The position numbers were made by a program, and so were the translations under genes. Source: Bradyrhizobium sp. AZCC 1719 (GTDB lineage: Bacteria; Pseudomonadota; Alphaproteobacteria; Rhizobiales; Xanthobacteraceae). From it: DNA of 64,000 nucleotides. Below the pieces are notes generated by a model, which saw only the letters and a list, made by a program, of their open reading frames with translations, did not search any database and was not told the origin of the DNA. Location of the stretch: NCBI RefSeq assembly GCF_036924525.1, contig NZ_JAZHRU010000001.1:372001-436000 (forward strand), in the 5' to 3' direction. Below, in pieces: positions 1 to 10,152 of the stretch (position 1 is its first letter; every line of letters starts with the position of its first letter).

Positions 1-69
1 GAAGTCGTGCTGGTCGAAGACAAGCTCGGCGTGACCATGACGGAAATCATCAAGGCAGAACGCAACTAA
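1..69 (+). CDS. fliN: FliN flagellar motor switch protein, C-terminal end only
   Basis: The first 22 codons of the window form an open frame ending in TAA at 67-69. The peptide (EVVLVEDKLGV followed by TMTEI) resembles the conserved C-terminal end of FliN, the C-ring protein that helps switch flagellar rotation. The 5' part lies outside the window. The call is supported by the next gene, flbD, which commonly follows fliN in rhizobial flagellar clusters. Only a short tail is visible, so the assignment depends partly on context. Confidence 0.7.
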   Translation, partial: EVVLVEDKLGVTMTEIIKAERN

Positions 70-122
70 CAATTTTGACAATACGCGCCCGTGAGGCGCG
101 AACAGACGGACAGGAGACAAAC

Positions 123-1502
<1,380 letters not shown>

Positions 1503-1510
1503 ACAACCCG

Positions 1511-1633
1511 TTCCCCGGACGCAGCGCAGCGCGACAGCGATGCGCTGCAGAGCCGGGGTCCATCTTCTTTGTAACTGGCGATGGGTCCCGGCTCTGCGCC
1601 GCAGCGTTCCACGCTGCAGCGCGTCCGGGACAC
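1511..1633. repeat. Palindromic intergenic repeat, family D copy 1
   Basis: An imperfect long inverted repeat whose arms contain TCCCCGGACGC and GCGTCCGGGA, with inner blocks built on AGCCGGG and CCCGGCTCT. A related element lies at 39869-39984. It sits between the convergent ends of flbD and a small membrane protein gene, so its hairpin could end transcription from both sides. There is no T-run, so it is not a classic intrinsic terminator. Confidence 0.7.
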
Positions 1634-1639
1634 GATGCA

Positions 1640-1795
1640 TCACGAATAACTCGGCGCATCCGGCTTGCGGAAAATGTGGATGGGATCGCCGGGCTGCAGG
1701 TCGCGCCCGGTGAAAACAGCATAGGCATACAGTGCCAGATACGCGATCGCGATCGCGCCGACGCCGTAAAACACCCAAGTCGCAATCCGCTTCAT
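1640..1795 (-). CDS. Small single-span membrane protein (51 aa)
   Basis: A 51-residue frame starting at the ATG at 1795-1793 and ending in TGA. The peptide begins MKRIATWVFYGVGAIAIAYL, a basic start followed by a hydrophobic span of about 20 residues, then a short polar tail rich in Pro and Asp (DLQPGDPIHIF). This is the layout of a small inner-membrane protein. There is no clear Shine-Dalgarno. It lies alone between the flavin reductase gene and flbD. Function unknown. The topology and sensible codon use support a real gene, but nothing else does. Confidence 0.55.
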   Translation of the reverse strand: MKRIATWVFYGVGAIAIAYLALYAYAVFTGRDLQPGDPIHIFRKPDAPSYS

Positions 1796-1870
1796 CGCGA
1801 ATATCTAGAATGCCGGGCCGCAAATGGCCAGCCGTCGAGCGCGAGAAATCCGGAACTTTCGCCGGGATCG

Positions 1871-2455
1871 TCAGGTCCTTCGCGTGGCCCGCGATGCAGG
1901 CAGACTCACTTCCGCCAGTTTGAGCGCGTCCTCGTCGCGGTCGATGGCGACGTACTGCCCCTGCCAATAGGCCAGCGCCGCGGTACGCGTGGAGACAGCA
2001 ACATCCAGCACGCGCCCAATGACAATCGCATGGGAATGCCGTTCGACCATATCCTCGACTTCGCAATCAATCGCGGCCAGGGCGTCTGTTAGTAGCGGCA
2101 CTCCCGATACGCGCGTCGTCCAATGCGCGCCATCGAAGCGTTCGGTGCCCTTCAGTCCGCCTTTCCCGGTAAAGCGGTCGGCGATGTCGATCTGGTCCGA
2201 GGTCAGGATGTTGACGCCGAAGAAGCCGTATCGTCTCATGAGCGGCCAGGACGAGGCTTCCCGGTTGATGCTGACGATCAAGGCGGGCGGGTCGACGGAC
2301 AACGACGATACCGATGTAACCGTCATGCCTGAGATGTCCCAGCCTATGCCCGCGGTGATGACGCTGACGCCGCCCGTCAACCGGCGCATCGCCTGGCGAA
2401 AATCGCCTGCGGAAACCCCGCGGTCGATCGAAACGTTGCAGACGATCGAGTTCAT
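1871..2455 (-). CDS. Flavin reductase domain protein, likely FMNH2 supplier for the sulfonate monooxygenase
   Basis: About 194 residues forming a flavin-reductase-like split-barrel FMN-binding domain (FRQAMRRLTGGVSVITAG, then SSLSVDPPALIVSINREASS and FFGVNIL). Such proteins reduce FMN with NAD(P)H and pass FMNH2 to two-component monooxygenases. It is the last gene of the ssu operon and starts just after ssuB ends, so it probably takes the role of SsuE, although SsuE itself belongs to a different flavodoxin-like fold. The ATG at 2455 has GAGG five bases upstream and is preferred over a GTG at 2461. Partner choice is inferred from position. Confidence 0.85.
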   Translation of the reverse strand: MNSIVCNVSIDRGVSAGDFRQAMRRLTGGVSVITAGIGWDISGMTVTSVSSLSVDPPALIVSINREASSWPLMRRYGFFGVNILTSDQIDIADRFTGKGGLKGTERFDGAHWTTRVSGVPLLTDALAAIDCEVEDMVERHSHAIVIGRVLDVAVSTRTAALAYWQGQYVAIDRDEDALKLAEVSLPASRATRRT

Positions 2456-2462
2456 GGCCACC

Positions 2463-3305
2463 TCACAGGTCGGACGTGTCTTCAGTCCCTTGCAGCAGGT
2501 TCTTCAGGATCGAGCCCTCCAGCGCAGCAAGTTCCGCCGAGCCGCGCCGCCTGGGGCGCGGGATATCGACTTCGATGTCGTGGGCGATGCCGCCATCATC
2601 GATGACCAGAACGCGATCGGCCAGCGCCACGGCCTCCGACACGTCGTGCGTCACCAGGATCGCGGTAAAGCCCTGGTCGTGCCAGACCCGTTCGAGCAGT
2701 CGCTGCATCGATATCCGTGTCAGCGCATCGAGCGCGCCGAGCGGCTCATCGAACGCCAGCACGCGGGGACGGCTCACCAGCGCCCGCGCCAGTGCCACGC
2801 GCTGCCGCTGTCCGCCGGACAGAACCGCCGGCCATTGCGCCCGCTTGTCGTCGAGACCAACCTCGACCAGCGCGCTTTCCGCCCTCGCCTGCGCATCCTG
2901 CGATGCCCGTTCGCGACCAAGCCCGACTTCGACATTTGAAAGCACCCGCGCCCAGGGCAGCAACCGCGGTTCCTGAAACATCACGCGGATGTCTTCGGCG
3001 CGCGCCTCCTCACCGAAGTCGATGCTGCCCGCGGTTACGGTCTCGAGGCCCGCGATCAGCCGCAGCAACGTGCTCTTGCCGCAGCCGCTGCGGCCGACGA
3101 TGACGACGAACTGGCCGGCCGGAATGTGCAGGTCGATGCCGCGCAATACCTCGTTGTCGCCGAACGATTTGCGCAAGCCGCGGATGGTAAGCGAAAGGCC
3201 GCGAGACGCAGTTCTCGGCCTGCGACGCGCAAACGGGGCTTGCTTGATCTCGGCGCGGCTCAAGGGCTCGGCATCCGACAAACGAAAACGAAGGGCTTCT
3301 TGCAT
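2463..3305 (-). CDS. ssuB: SsuB-type sulfonate ABC transporter ATP-binding protein
   Basis: A 280-residue ABC ATPase. Walker A is GRSGCGKST, the Q-loop is [11 protein letters not shown], the signature is [15 protein letters not shown] and Walker B is VLAFDEP, followed by the H-loop LVTHD. The Q-loop EPRLLPW pattern is typical of the nitrate/sulfonate/taurine importer branch. It has an unusually basic N-terminal extension of about 35 residues before the ATPase core. It lies 9 bp after ssuC and directly before the flavin reductase gene. It would power import of alkanesulfonates at the inner membrane. Confidence 0.9.
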   Translation of the reverse strand: MQEALRFRLSDAEPLSRAEIKQAPFARRRPRTASRGLSLTIRGLRKSFGDNEVLRGIDLHIPAGQFVVIVGRSGCGKSTLLRLIAGLETVTAGSIDFGEEARAEDIRVMFQEPRLLPWARVLSNVEVGLGRERASQDAQARAESALVEVGLDDKRAQWPAVLSGGQRQRVALARALVSRPRVLAFDEPLGALDALTRISMQRLLERVWHDQGFTAILVTHDVSEAVALADRVLVIDDGGIAHDIEVDIPRPRRRGSAELAALEGSILKNLLQGTEDTSDL

Positions 3306-3314
3306 TTGTTGTCC

Positions 3315-4121
3315 TCAGTGTTTCTGGAAGGCCGGGTGCCAGGAGAGCGTCAACCGCTCAAGCGCGCGCGAGGCGCTGTCGGCAAGCTTTCCGAGTAGGG
3401 CATAGATCAGGATGGAGAGCACCACGACGTCGATCAGCATGAACTCCCGCGCCTGCATCGCCATGTAACCGAGGCCGGAGGAAGCGGCGATGGTCTCCGC
3501 CACGATCAGCGTCAGCCACATGATGCCTAGCGCAAAGCGCAGACCGACGAAGATTGACGGCAAGGCTCCAGGGAAGATCACCCGGCGGAACAACTCGCCA
3601 TCGCTCATGCCGTAGATCCGTCCCATCTCGATCAATTGCGGATCGACGGTGCGGATGCCGTGCAGCGTGTTGAGGTAGATCGGGAAGAACACGCCGAGCG
3701 CGACCAGGAATAGTTTTGCGGATTCGTCGATGCCGAACCACAGGATGACCAACGGGATCAGCGCCAGATGCGGAATGTTGCGCACCATCTGCAGTGTCGT
3801 ATCGGTGAGCTTGCTGGAGATTTGCGACAGGCCGTTGGCGAGGCCGAAGGAGAAGCCGATGCTGGCGCCGATCAAGAAGCCGACGCTGGCGCGCCAGAAA
3901 CTCACCCAGATGTTGCGCGCCAGTTCACCTGACAGCAGAAGCTTCCATCCCGCCAGTGCCACGTCGGTAGGAGCCGGCAGGACCCGCACCGAGACAAAGC
4001 CGGTGACGCACGCGACCTGCCAGATCAGAATGATTCCGAGCGGCACGACCCACGGGATCAGGCCGTCGACCCGCGGCAATTTCGGTGCGCCCACGCGCGG
4101 AAGACTGTCGATCAAACTCAT
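3315..4121 (-). CDS. ssuC: SsuC-type sulfonate ABC transporter permease
   Basis: A 268-residue inner-membrane permease of the binding-protein-dependent family with about six hydrophobic spans. The EAA-like loop, which contacts the ATPase, reads [26 protein letters not shown]. Length and sequence fit SsuC of the sulfonate/nitrate/taurine group. Its ATG overlaps the end of ssuD by four bases, which indicates translational coupling. Together with ssuB and the two upstream binding proteins it forms a complete importer. Confidence 0.9.
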   Translation of the reverse strand: MSLIDSLPRVGAPKLPRVDGLIPWVVPLGIILIWQVACVTGFVSVRVLPAPTDVALAGWKLLLSGELARNIWVSFWRASVGFLIGASIGFSFGLANGLSQISSKLTDTTLQMVRNIPHLALIPLVILWFGIDESAKLFLVALGVFFPIYLNTLHGIRTVDPQLIEMGRIYGMSDGELFRRVIFPGALPSIFVGLRFALGIMWLTLIVAETIAASSGLGYMAMQAREFMLIDVVVLSILIYALLGKLADSASRALERLTLSWHPAFQKH

Positions 4122-5284
4122 GATTGCGATGCCTGTTTCTGTGGCCGGTACTCATTGCCGATGGTTTCACCGAACGGGCCCGTGTTGACGCGGATCGGCG
4201 TGATATTGTTGTGCCGCGTCAGCGACAACAGCGGGAACACCAGTTCGGCGAAGCGATAGGCCTCCTCCAGATGCGGATAGCCCGACATGATGAAGGTATC
4301 GATGCCGATGTCCTGATATTCCCTGATCCGCGCCGCCACCGTCTGGGGATCACCGACCAAAGCGGTGCCTGCCCCGCCGCGCACCAGGCCGACACCGGCC
4401 CAGAGGTTTGGGCTGATCTCGAGCTTGTCACGACGGCCGCCATGAAGCTGTGCCATGCGCTGCTGACCGACGGAATCCATCCGCGCGAAGATCTTTTGTG
4501 CGGAAGCCACCGTCTCGTCGGTGACATGCTGGATCAATTCATCCGCCGCCTTCCAAGCCTCCGCATTGGTCTCGCGCACGATCACGTGCAGGCGAATGCC
4601 GAACGAGAGCTTGCGGCCGCGGCTTGCAGCCACCGCTTTCACGCGGTTGACCTTTTCGGCCACCTGCGCCGGCGGCTCGCCCCAGGTCAGATATTTGTCA
4701 ACGGCGTCGACGGCAACTTCGATGCCGGCATCCGACGATCCGCCAAAATAGAGCGGCGGGCGCGGCGACTGCCCCGGCTGGAACAGCAGGCGGCCGTCCT
4801 CGATGCGGATGTGCTTGCCCTCGACGTTGACGGTCTTGCCTGCAAGCAGATCACTGTAGACGTGGAGGAACTCGCGCGTCACCTCGTAGCGCTCGTCGTG
4901 ATCGAGGAAGATGCCATCGCCCTTGTTCTCGATCGGATCGCCGCCGGTGACGACGTTGATCAGCAAGCGCCCGTTCGACACCCGATCGAGCGTTGCGGTC
5001 ATGCGCGCGGCGACGCTTGGCGATTGCAAGCCGGGTCGTACGGCCACGAGATAACGCAAGCGCTCAGTCCAAGGCGCGACAGCCGAAGCAACCACCCAGG
5101 AATCTTCGCAGCTTCGCCCGGTCGGCAGCAGCACGCCGAAATAGCCGAGCTGATCGGCGGCCTGTGCGATCTGGCGCAGGTAGTTGAAGTTCACCTCGCG
5201 GCCGCCAGTGGTCGTGCCGAGATAGCGACCGTCGCCATGGGTCGGCAGGAACCAGAGAATATTGGCGTTGGGTTGCGTGCTCAC
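4118..5284 (-). CDS. ssuD: SsuD, FMNH2-dependent alkanesulfonate monooxygenase
   Basis: A 388-residue luciferase-like flavin monooxygenase. It starts [19 protein letters not shown], the characteristic SsuD N-terminus, and contains [10 protein letters not shown] and YFGGSSDAG, family-specific segments around the flavin and sulfonate site. SsuD cleaves alkanesulfonates to aldehyde and sulfite with FMNH2 and O2, providing sulfur when sulfate is scarce. It overlaps ssuA upstream and ssuC downstream by four bases each. The reduced flavin probably comes from the reductase at the operon end. Confidence 0.93.
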   Translation of the reverse strand: MSTQPNANILWFLPTHGDGRYLGTTTGGREVNFNYLRQIAQAADQLGYFGVLLPTGRSCEDSWVVASAVAPWTERLRYLVAVRPGLQSPSVAARMTATLDRVSNGRLLINVVTGGDPIENKGDGIFLDHDERYEVTREFLHVYSDLLAGKTVNVEGKHIRIEDGRLLFQPGQSPRPPLYFGGSSDAGIEVAVDAVDKYLTWGEPPAQVAEKVNRVKAVAASRGRKLSFGIRLHVIVRETNAEAWKAADELIQHVTDETVASAQKIFARMDSVGQQRMAQLHGGRRDKLEISPNLWAGVGLVRGGAGTALVGDPQTVAARIREYQDIGIDTFIMSGYPHLEEAYRFAELVFPLLSLTRHNNITPIRVNTGPFGETIGNEYRPQKQASQS

Positions 5285-6234
5285 GATCCGGACCTCCGGG
5301 CCACATCAGAAATCTTGATTTGCTTCGGGATAAGCCCAAGCGTGAAGAACGTATCGGCAACCTGTTGCTGGTCGGCGATTACGCTCTCGGTGATCGGCTT
5401 GATGCCGTACGCCTGCCGCTTGAGCGCGACTTCAACGACCGGAACGGAGAGTCCGACCGCAGGCGCGAGTTGCTCGGCGACGGCATGGATGTCGCCCTTG
5501 GCCCAGTCGTCGACCTCGCTGAGCTGGGCCAACACGACATCGATGATCTTCGGATCGCTCTCCAGGAACTTCTTGGACGAGAAATAGAACTGATAGTTTG
5601 AAACCAGGCCCGTGCCGTCGGCGAGCGTGCGCGCACCGGTGGCAGCTTCAGCGGCAGCCTGGAACGGATCCCAGATCACCCAGGCATCCACGGCGCCGCG
5701 CTCGAACGCCGCACGGGCATCCGCTGGCGCCAGAAACACCGGCTCGATCTCGGAATATTTGATGCCGGCCTTCTCCAGCGCCTTCACCAAGAGATAGTGA
5801 ACGTTGGAGCCCTTGTTCAGCGCGACCTTCTTGCCTTTCAGGTCAGCCACTGAGTTCAATTTGCTGTCCTTCGGCACCAGGATCGCCTCGCCTTTCGGCG
5901 CGGGCGGCTCGTAGGCGACGTACTGGATCGGCGCGCCCGCAGCTTGCGCGAAAATCGGCGGCGCTTCGCCGGTGTTGCCGAAATCTATCGCGCCGACATT
6001 GAGCGCTTCGAGCAGCGGCGGACCGGATGGAAACTCCGTCCATACCACCTTGTAGCCGGAGGTTTTCAGTTTCTCCTCCAGCGTGCCCTTGCTCTTGAGC
6101 AGCACCAGCTTGCCGTATTTCTGGAAGCCGATGCGGACGACCTTCTCCTGGCCGTAGGAGACGCTAACGGTCGCTGCGACCATGCTGATCGACAGCACGG
6201 CACTGGCGATCCAGCGTTGAATCAAACGCTTCAT
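5281..6234 (-). CDS. ssuA: SsuA-type aliphatic sulfonate ABC transporter substrate-binding protein
   Basis: A 317-residue periplasmic binding protein with a Sec signal peptide (hydrophobic stretch ending near SVSYGQE). Core segments [35 protein letters not shown] and AWVIWDPF are typical of SsuA and related sulfonate or taurine binders. It would deliver sulfonates to SsuBC. It follows a second SsuA-like gene by 24 bp and overlaps ssuD by four bases, so it belongs to the operon. Confidence 0.9.
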   Translation of the reverse strand: MKRLIQRWIASAVLSISMVAATVSVSYGQEKVVRIGFQKYGKLVLLKSKGTLEEKLKTSGYKVVWTEFPSGPPLLEALNVGAIDFGNTGEAPPIFAQAAGAPIQYVAYEPPAPKGEAILVPKDSKLNSVADLKGKKVALNKGSNVHYLLVKALEKAGIKYSEIEPVFLAPADARAAFERGAVDAWVIWDPFQAAAEAATGARTLADGTGLVSNYQFYFSSKKFLESDPKIIDVVLAQLSEVDDWAKGDIHAVAEQLAPAVGLSVPVVEVALKRQAYGIKPITESVIADQQQVADTFFTLGLIPKQIKISDVARRSGS

Positions 6235-6258
6235 GAGTTACGTCCTGTTCTAAGGAAC

Positions 6259-7206
6259 TCAGCTTTGGGTATGGCGCCAGACGATGTCGCGCACGGCAAT
6301 CTGCTTCGGGATCAGCCCGAGCTTGTGGAAGCGATCGGCAACGGCCTGCTGCGTCGTGACGATCTCGTCGGTCACGGGCCCGATCAGGAAAGATGCGCGG
6401 TTGGCGGCGACGGCCTGAACCTCGAGAGGCACGCCGGTGACCGCGGCGAGCGCGCTCGCGACTTCGGCGCGGTTGGCCTCGGCCCAGCGCGCGGCCTCTG
6501 CGAGGCCGTCGATCACCTCGCGGGTTTCCCGCACATGAGTGTTCGCGAAATCGCGATTGGCCAGATAGAACGAATTGGTCTTGGCGACTTCAGAAGCGTT
6601 GACGAGAATCCGGCCGTTCTGGCGCTTCTCGCCGATCGCAAAATACGGATCCCAGACCGCCCACGCCTCGATGCTGCCATTGGCGAATGCCGGTCCAGCA
6701 TCGGGCGGCGTCAGATAGACGGGCGTGATATCCTCATAGGTCAGCCCGGCTCTCTCCAGTGCGGCGATCACCACGTTGTGCGCGCTGGTGCCTTTGGTGA
6801 ATCCGAGGCGCTTGCCCTTCAGGTCGGCGATTGTGCGAATGCTGGAGTTGGCGGGAACGAGAATGCCCTGCCCATTGGTGATCGGCGATCCCGCGATATA
6901 GACGATGCTGGCGTTTGCGGCCTGCGCGAAGATCGGCGGCGTATCGCCGACCGCGCCGAGATCGACGCTGCCGGTGCTCATGGCCTCCAGCAAGGGCGGC
7001 CCCGACGTAAACTCGATCCACTTGATGCCGATTTGCTTTCCTGCGAACCGTTTTTCGAGCACGGCTTGCTGCCGCGCGATCACCAGCACGCCGGTCTTCT
7101 GGTAACCAATCCTGATTTCCTTGACAGTTGTTTGCGCCTCTGCACGCGAGGAGAGCGCAGCAATTGCGCTTCCAACCGACAATCCGAGAAACTCCCGACG
7201 CTTCAT
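6259..7206 (-). CDS. Second SsuA-like sulfonate-binding protein with twin-arginine-like signal
   Basis: A 315-residue protein with the same architecture as its neighbour: [37 protein letters not shown] and AWAVWDPY. It is clearly a paralogue, probably with a different sulfonate range. The start is MKRREFLGLSVGSAIAAL, whose RREFLG resembles a Tat signal. The ATG at 7206 has AGGAG upstream and is preferred over an in-frame start at 7227. It is first in the operon, directly behind the AT-rich control region. Two binding proteins sharing one SsuBC pair is plausible but inferred. Confidence 0.87.
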   Translation of the reverse strand: MKRREFLGLSVGSAIAALSSRAEAQTTVKEIRIGYQKTGVLVIARQQAVLEKRFAGKQIGIKWIEFTSGPPLLEAMSTGSVDLGAVGDTPPIFAQAANASIVYIAGSPITNGQGILVPANSSIRTIADLKGKRLGFTKGTSAHNVVIAALERAGLTYEDITPVYLTPPDAGPAFANGSIEAWAVWDPYFAIGEKRQNGRILVNASEVAKTNSFYLANRDFANTHVRETREVIDGLAEAARWAEANRAEVASALAAVTGVPLEVQAVAANRASFLIGPVTDEIVTTQQAVADRFHKLGLIPKQIAVRDIVWRHTQS

Positions 7207-7321
7207 TCCAGATCTCCTGACGACCATGCGCGCAACGTCGTCGCGCGACCATGCAATGTCAGAATGATGGGACCGTCGATTTAGACTGTCGAGCGCCTAC
7301 GAAAAATAACGACGCGCGTTC

Positions 7322-7339
7322 TGTCATTCGACAATGACA
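7322..7339. promoter_or_regulatory. Perfect 7-bp inverted repeat, candidate operator
   Basis: TGTCATT and AATGACA flank a four-base spacer (CGAC). It lies 116 bp upstream of the start of the sulfonate operon and points towards a dimeric regulator. The symmetry is seen directly; its function is inferred. Confidence 0.45.
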
Positions 7340-7598
7340 CAACGCATTTATTGTTGGACGAATGATTGCGACGATATTTTTTCCCGCAGCACACACAATC
7401 GGAACCGGGTTCAACGCTTCACGGCGCCGTTACTTTGCCTGTCGATCGCTTTGCGCGACGAACGTTCGACGGCACGATTCGAAAGACTTTTTGCGACTAC
7501 TTACTGCACAGTATTTAAGCGACGGCTACACTGCACACGATTTGATTTCACGACAATGAATTCGAACGAATGATTCATTGCGACCTCGTAACGCAATT

Positions 7599-7620
7599 CA
7601 GTCAGCCATTTCATTGACTG
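7599..7620. promoter_or_regulatory. Inverted repeat CAGTCA/TGACTG upstream of the third binding-protein gene
   Basis: CAGTCA at 7599-7604 and TGACTG at 7615-7620 are separated by ten bases, 81 bp before the ATG at 7701. The half-site spacing suits a LysR-type or similar dimer. No experimental support can be read from the sequence. Confidence 0.35.
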
Positions 7621-7700
7621 CGTTTCGGTCGCTCGTAGGCTTTGTGCATCGCTGATTGCGCCCACGCAATGCAGCGGATGAAACGAGAAAGATCAAAAAC

Positions 7701-8687
7701 ATGAACGCAACCAAACTTGAATCGCGTCCCCGCGCGCGTCTCCGTCACTTCGGTGCAACGTTGTTCAGCGCGGCGATGGGCGTGGCGATTACCGCATCGA
7801 CGCCGGCCGCGGAAACCGTGACGCTCCGCGTCGGCGACCAGAAGGGCGGCAATCGTTCCTTGCTCGAAATTTCGGGCTATGCGAAAGATTTGCCATACAA
7901 GATCGAATGGTCGGAATTTCCTGCTGCCGCGCCGATCCTGGAAGCGCTGAACGCTGGAGCGCTCGATGTCGGCTATACCGGGGATCTGTCGTTCCTGACC
8001 GTGTATGCCGCCGGCGCTCCGATCAAGGCCATCGGCGGCACCCGCTCCGATCCTCGCACGCAGGCTATTCTGGTACGCAAGGATTCGGCAATCAAAACCG
8101 TCGCCGACCTCAAGGAAAAGCGTCTGGCCGGAACACGCGGGGGCTGGGGCCAGTTCCTGATCAACGCGACACTGGAGAAGGCCGGATACAAGATCGACGA
8201 CGCGACCTTTGCGCCGCTCGGGCCGGTCGATGCGAAGATTGCGCTGGTGGCGGGATCGATCGACGCCTGGGCGGTGTGGGAACCTTATGTGTCCTATGCG
8301 ACGCTGAAGGACAACGCGCGGGTCGTTGCGAACGGCGAAGGCCTTACTCCCACCGTCACCTTCATCGTCGCCTCTGATAGCGCCATCGCCACCAAGCGCG
8401 CGGCCGTACAGGACCTCGTGCAACGGCTCAACAAGGCGCGCCTCTGGTCACTCGATCATCTCGGCGAGTATGCGAAGAACACTGCCGAGCTGACGAAGCT
8501 ACCCGAAGACGTGCTATTGAGCGCTTACACGGCGCAACGCACCAATCCGATTGCAATCGACGAGAACATCGTTCGCGAGATTCAGGAGGCGTCGGATCGC
8601 GCCACGCATTACGGAATCCTGTCGAAGAAGCTCGACGTCAATAAGGCTGTGGATCGGAGCTTTACTGCAGCGGCGAACTCCAACTGA
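7701..8687 (+). CDS. ABC transporter substrate-binding protein of the nitrate/sulfonate/taurine family
   Basis: A 328-residue periplasmic binding protein with an N-terminal signal (hydrophobic run ending in TPAAE). The segments VTLRVGDQKGGN, EFPAAAPILEALNAGALDVGYTGD and DAWAVWEPYVSY place it in the SsuA-like group, more distant than the two copies across the control region. The ATG at 7701 gives a normal signal peptide; an upstream start at 7656 would add a non-signal-like extension. It is transcribed away from the ssu operon and has no permease or ATPase next to it, so it may share SsuBC. Confidence 0.85.
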   Translation: MNATKLESRPRARLRHFGATLFSAAMGVAITASTPAAETVTLRVGDQKGGNRSLLEISGYAKDLPYKIEWSEFPAAAPILEALNAGALDVGYTGDLSFLTVYAAGAPIKAIGGTRSDPRTQAILVRKDSAIKTVADLKEKRLAGTRGGWGQFLINATLEKAGYKIDDATFAPLGPVDAKIALVAGSIDAWAVWEPYVSYATLKDNARVVANGEGLTPTVTFIVASDSAIATKRAAVQDLVQRLNKARLWSLDHLGEYAKNTAELTKLPEDVLLSAYTAQRTNPIAIDENIVREIQEASDRATHYGILSKKLDVNKAVDRSFTAAANSN

Positions 8688-8700
8688 AGCGCAACAACGC

Positions 8701-8724
8701 GAGGCGGCGCGTTTGCGCCGCCTC
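8701..8724. terminator. Strong GC hairpin between convergent genes
   Basis: GAGGCGGCGC and GCGCCGCCTC form a perfect ten-base stem with a GTTT loop, 13 bp after the binding-protein stop and 22 bp before the end of the convergent monooxygenase gene. There is no T-run on either side, so it may act as a bidirectional transcript end or RNA-stabilising stem. Confidence 0.5.
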
Positions 8725-8745
8725 GAACCCAGTCCGCCGTAGCCT

Positions 8746-9954
8746 CTAACCCGCCGCCACTTTCTGCGCCGGCGCGACATTGATCGCGAGCTTGCCATAG
8801 CGATCCGTAAAGGCCTCGGTGTCGATCTCCTCGAGCTGGATCGCCCCGCTCATCACGCTCTGCTTCCAGGCGTCGTGTTCGGGGTCGTTCTGGAACTCGG
8901 GCATCACCTCCTTGGCGAACAGTTCCAGCGACTCGCAGATGTGCTCATGGGTATTCTTGCCCGCCTGATTGAGCAGGATCACCTGGTCGATGTGGGATGA
9001 GCGGAAACGTCTTAGCTTTCTGCGGATGGTTTCCGGCGACCCCATCAGGCCGCCGCGCAGCGCAGCCTCCTGCGCCTCAGGATTTTCACGCTTCCATTTG
9101 TTGTACTCGTCCCACATGTTGACGGTGCCGGGGTCGGGACGCTGGCGGTTCTGCGAGGCACCGTAATAGCGCAGCGCGAACTGGAAGAAGGTGGCGCCGT
9201 CGGCACGGGCGCGGGCCTCCTCATCGGTCCTGGCGCACATGAAGAACGACACCAGCGCCATGTTCGGATTGATCTCGTAGTCCGCGAGTTTCTTCAGCCG
9301 CTTGGTGATCGCATTGTAATAGGCATGCACCCAGGCATGCGCCGCTTCAGCGCTGACGAACTGGAAGCCGAGCGCGCCGAAACCGTTCTGGCCGGCGCGC
9401 TCGATGGTCGGGAGCTGCGAGCACGCCATCCACAGCGGCGGATGCGGCTTCTGCACCGGCTTCGGCACCACATTGCGCAGGGGGATGTCGAAATACTTGC
9501 CGTGATGCTCGGTGCCGACCTTGGTGAACATCGGGAAGATCGCCTGAACCGCCTCCTCGAACACCTCGCGCTTGGTCTCCATGTCGCGGCCGAACGGCGT
9601 CAGTTCGGTGATGGAGGCACTCTCGCCCATGCCGAACTCGCAGCGGCCGTTGCTGAGCAAATCAAGCACCGCGACCCGTTCGGCGACGCGCGCGGGATGG
9701 TTGGTGGTGAGCTGGAAAATGCCGTGGCCAAGCCGGATGTTTTTGGTGCGCTGGCTGGCGGCGGCGAGAAAGGATTCTGGTGCGGGCGAGTGCGAATATT
9801 CTTCCAGGAAATGATGTTCGACCACCCAGGCATAGTCATAGCCGAGCCGGTCGGCGGTCTCGAGTTGCGTCAGCGCATTTTGGTAGAGCCGGAGTTCGTC
9901 GCCCTCTTCCCAGGGACGCGGCAGTTGCAGCTCGTAAAAGATGCCGAATTTCAT
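8746..9954 (-). CDS. Luciferase-like (LLM class) flavin-dependent monooxygenase
   Basis: A 402-residue bacterial-luciferase-family enzyme beginning MKFGIFYELQLPRPW, with DYAWVVEHHFLEEYSHSPAPE and RLGHGIFQLTTNHPARVAER typical of LLM oxidoreductases. The ATG at 9954 has GGGAGG four bases upstream; a start at 10017 has no such site. It converges on the sulfonate binding-protein gene. Its neighbours hint at oxidation of an organosulfur compound, but the family covers many substrates and none can be named from sequence alone. Confidence 0.82.
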   Translation of the reverse strand: MKFGIFYELQLPRPWEEGDELRLYQNALTQLETADRLGYDYAWVVEHHFLEEYSHSPAPESFLAAASQRTKNIRLGHGIFQLTTNHPARVAERVAVLDLLSNGRCEFGMGESASITELTPFGRDMETKREVFEEAVQAIFPMFTKVGTEHHGKYFDIPLRNVVPKPVQKPHPPLWMACSQLPTIERAGQNGFGALGFQFVSAEAAHAWVHAYYNAITKRLKKLADYEINPNMALVSFFMCARTDEEARARADGATFFQFALRYYGASQNRQRPDPGTVNMWDEYNKWKRENPEAQEAALRGGLMGSPETIRRKLRRFRSSHIDQVILLNQAGKNTHEHICESLELFAKEVMPEFQNDPEHDAWKQSVMSGAIQLEEIDTEAFTDRYGKLAINVAPAQKVAAG

Positions 9955-10152
9955 GGCGCCTCCCAGGACCGCTTGTTCAAGACCGTTTGTCGTTTTCGGG
10001 CAGTGTATTCTCCGCAAATCGCAAGTCTAGCCTTGGTCGCGAAATGGCAATTCCGCGTCACGGAAGTTGTCTTGCATGGAACGCGCGAATGGTTAGCTTT
10101 ACAGTCCGTTGAGTCGCGGCCTTCCGCCCGCTCTTCTCTCCATCTGGACCCC

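Larger units (their letters stand above)
7207..7700. promoter_or_regulatory. AT-rich divergent control region between the sulfonate operon and a third binding protein
   Basis: About 490 bp without a convincing gene and clearly richer in A and T than its surroundings. It must hold promoters for the ssu operon to the left and the binding-protein gene to the right. It contains a perfect inverted repeat at 7322-7339, another at 7599-7620, and several TTCG/CGAA-rich short palindromes (for example around 7561-7570). The layout fits control by a sulfur-starvation regulator of the CysB/Cbl LysR type, but no regulator gene is adjacent. Confidence 0.6.

Noticed and set aside
4124..5587. A 487-codon plus-strand frame opposite ssuD and ssuA
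   Set aside because: It lies antisense to well-conserved genes and shows no family resemblance; a codon-bias artefact.
7334..7573. A 79-codon frame in the AT-rich control region
   Set aside because: Composition rich in Cys, Arg and Thr with no ribosome site, and it covers the region where divergent promoters must lie.
9325..10152. The long in-frame extension upstream of the helicase start
   Set aside because: It overlaps the luciferase-like monooxygenase gene on the other strand and has no helicase features. The ATG at 10153 gives the normal N-terminus just before Walker A.
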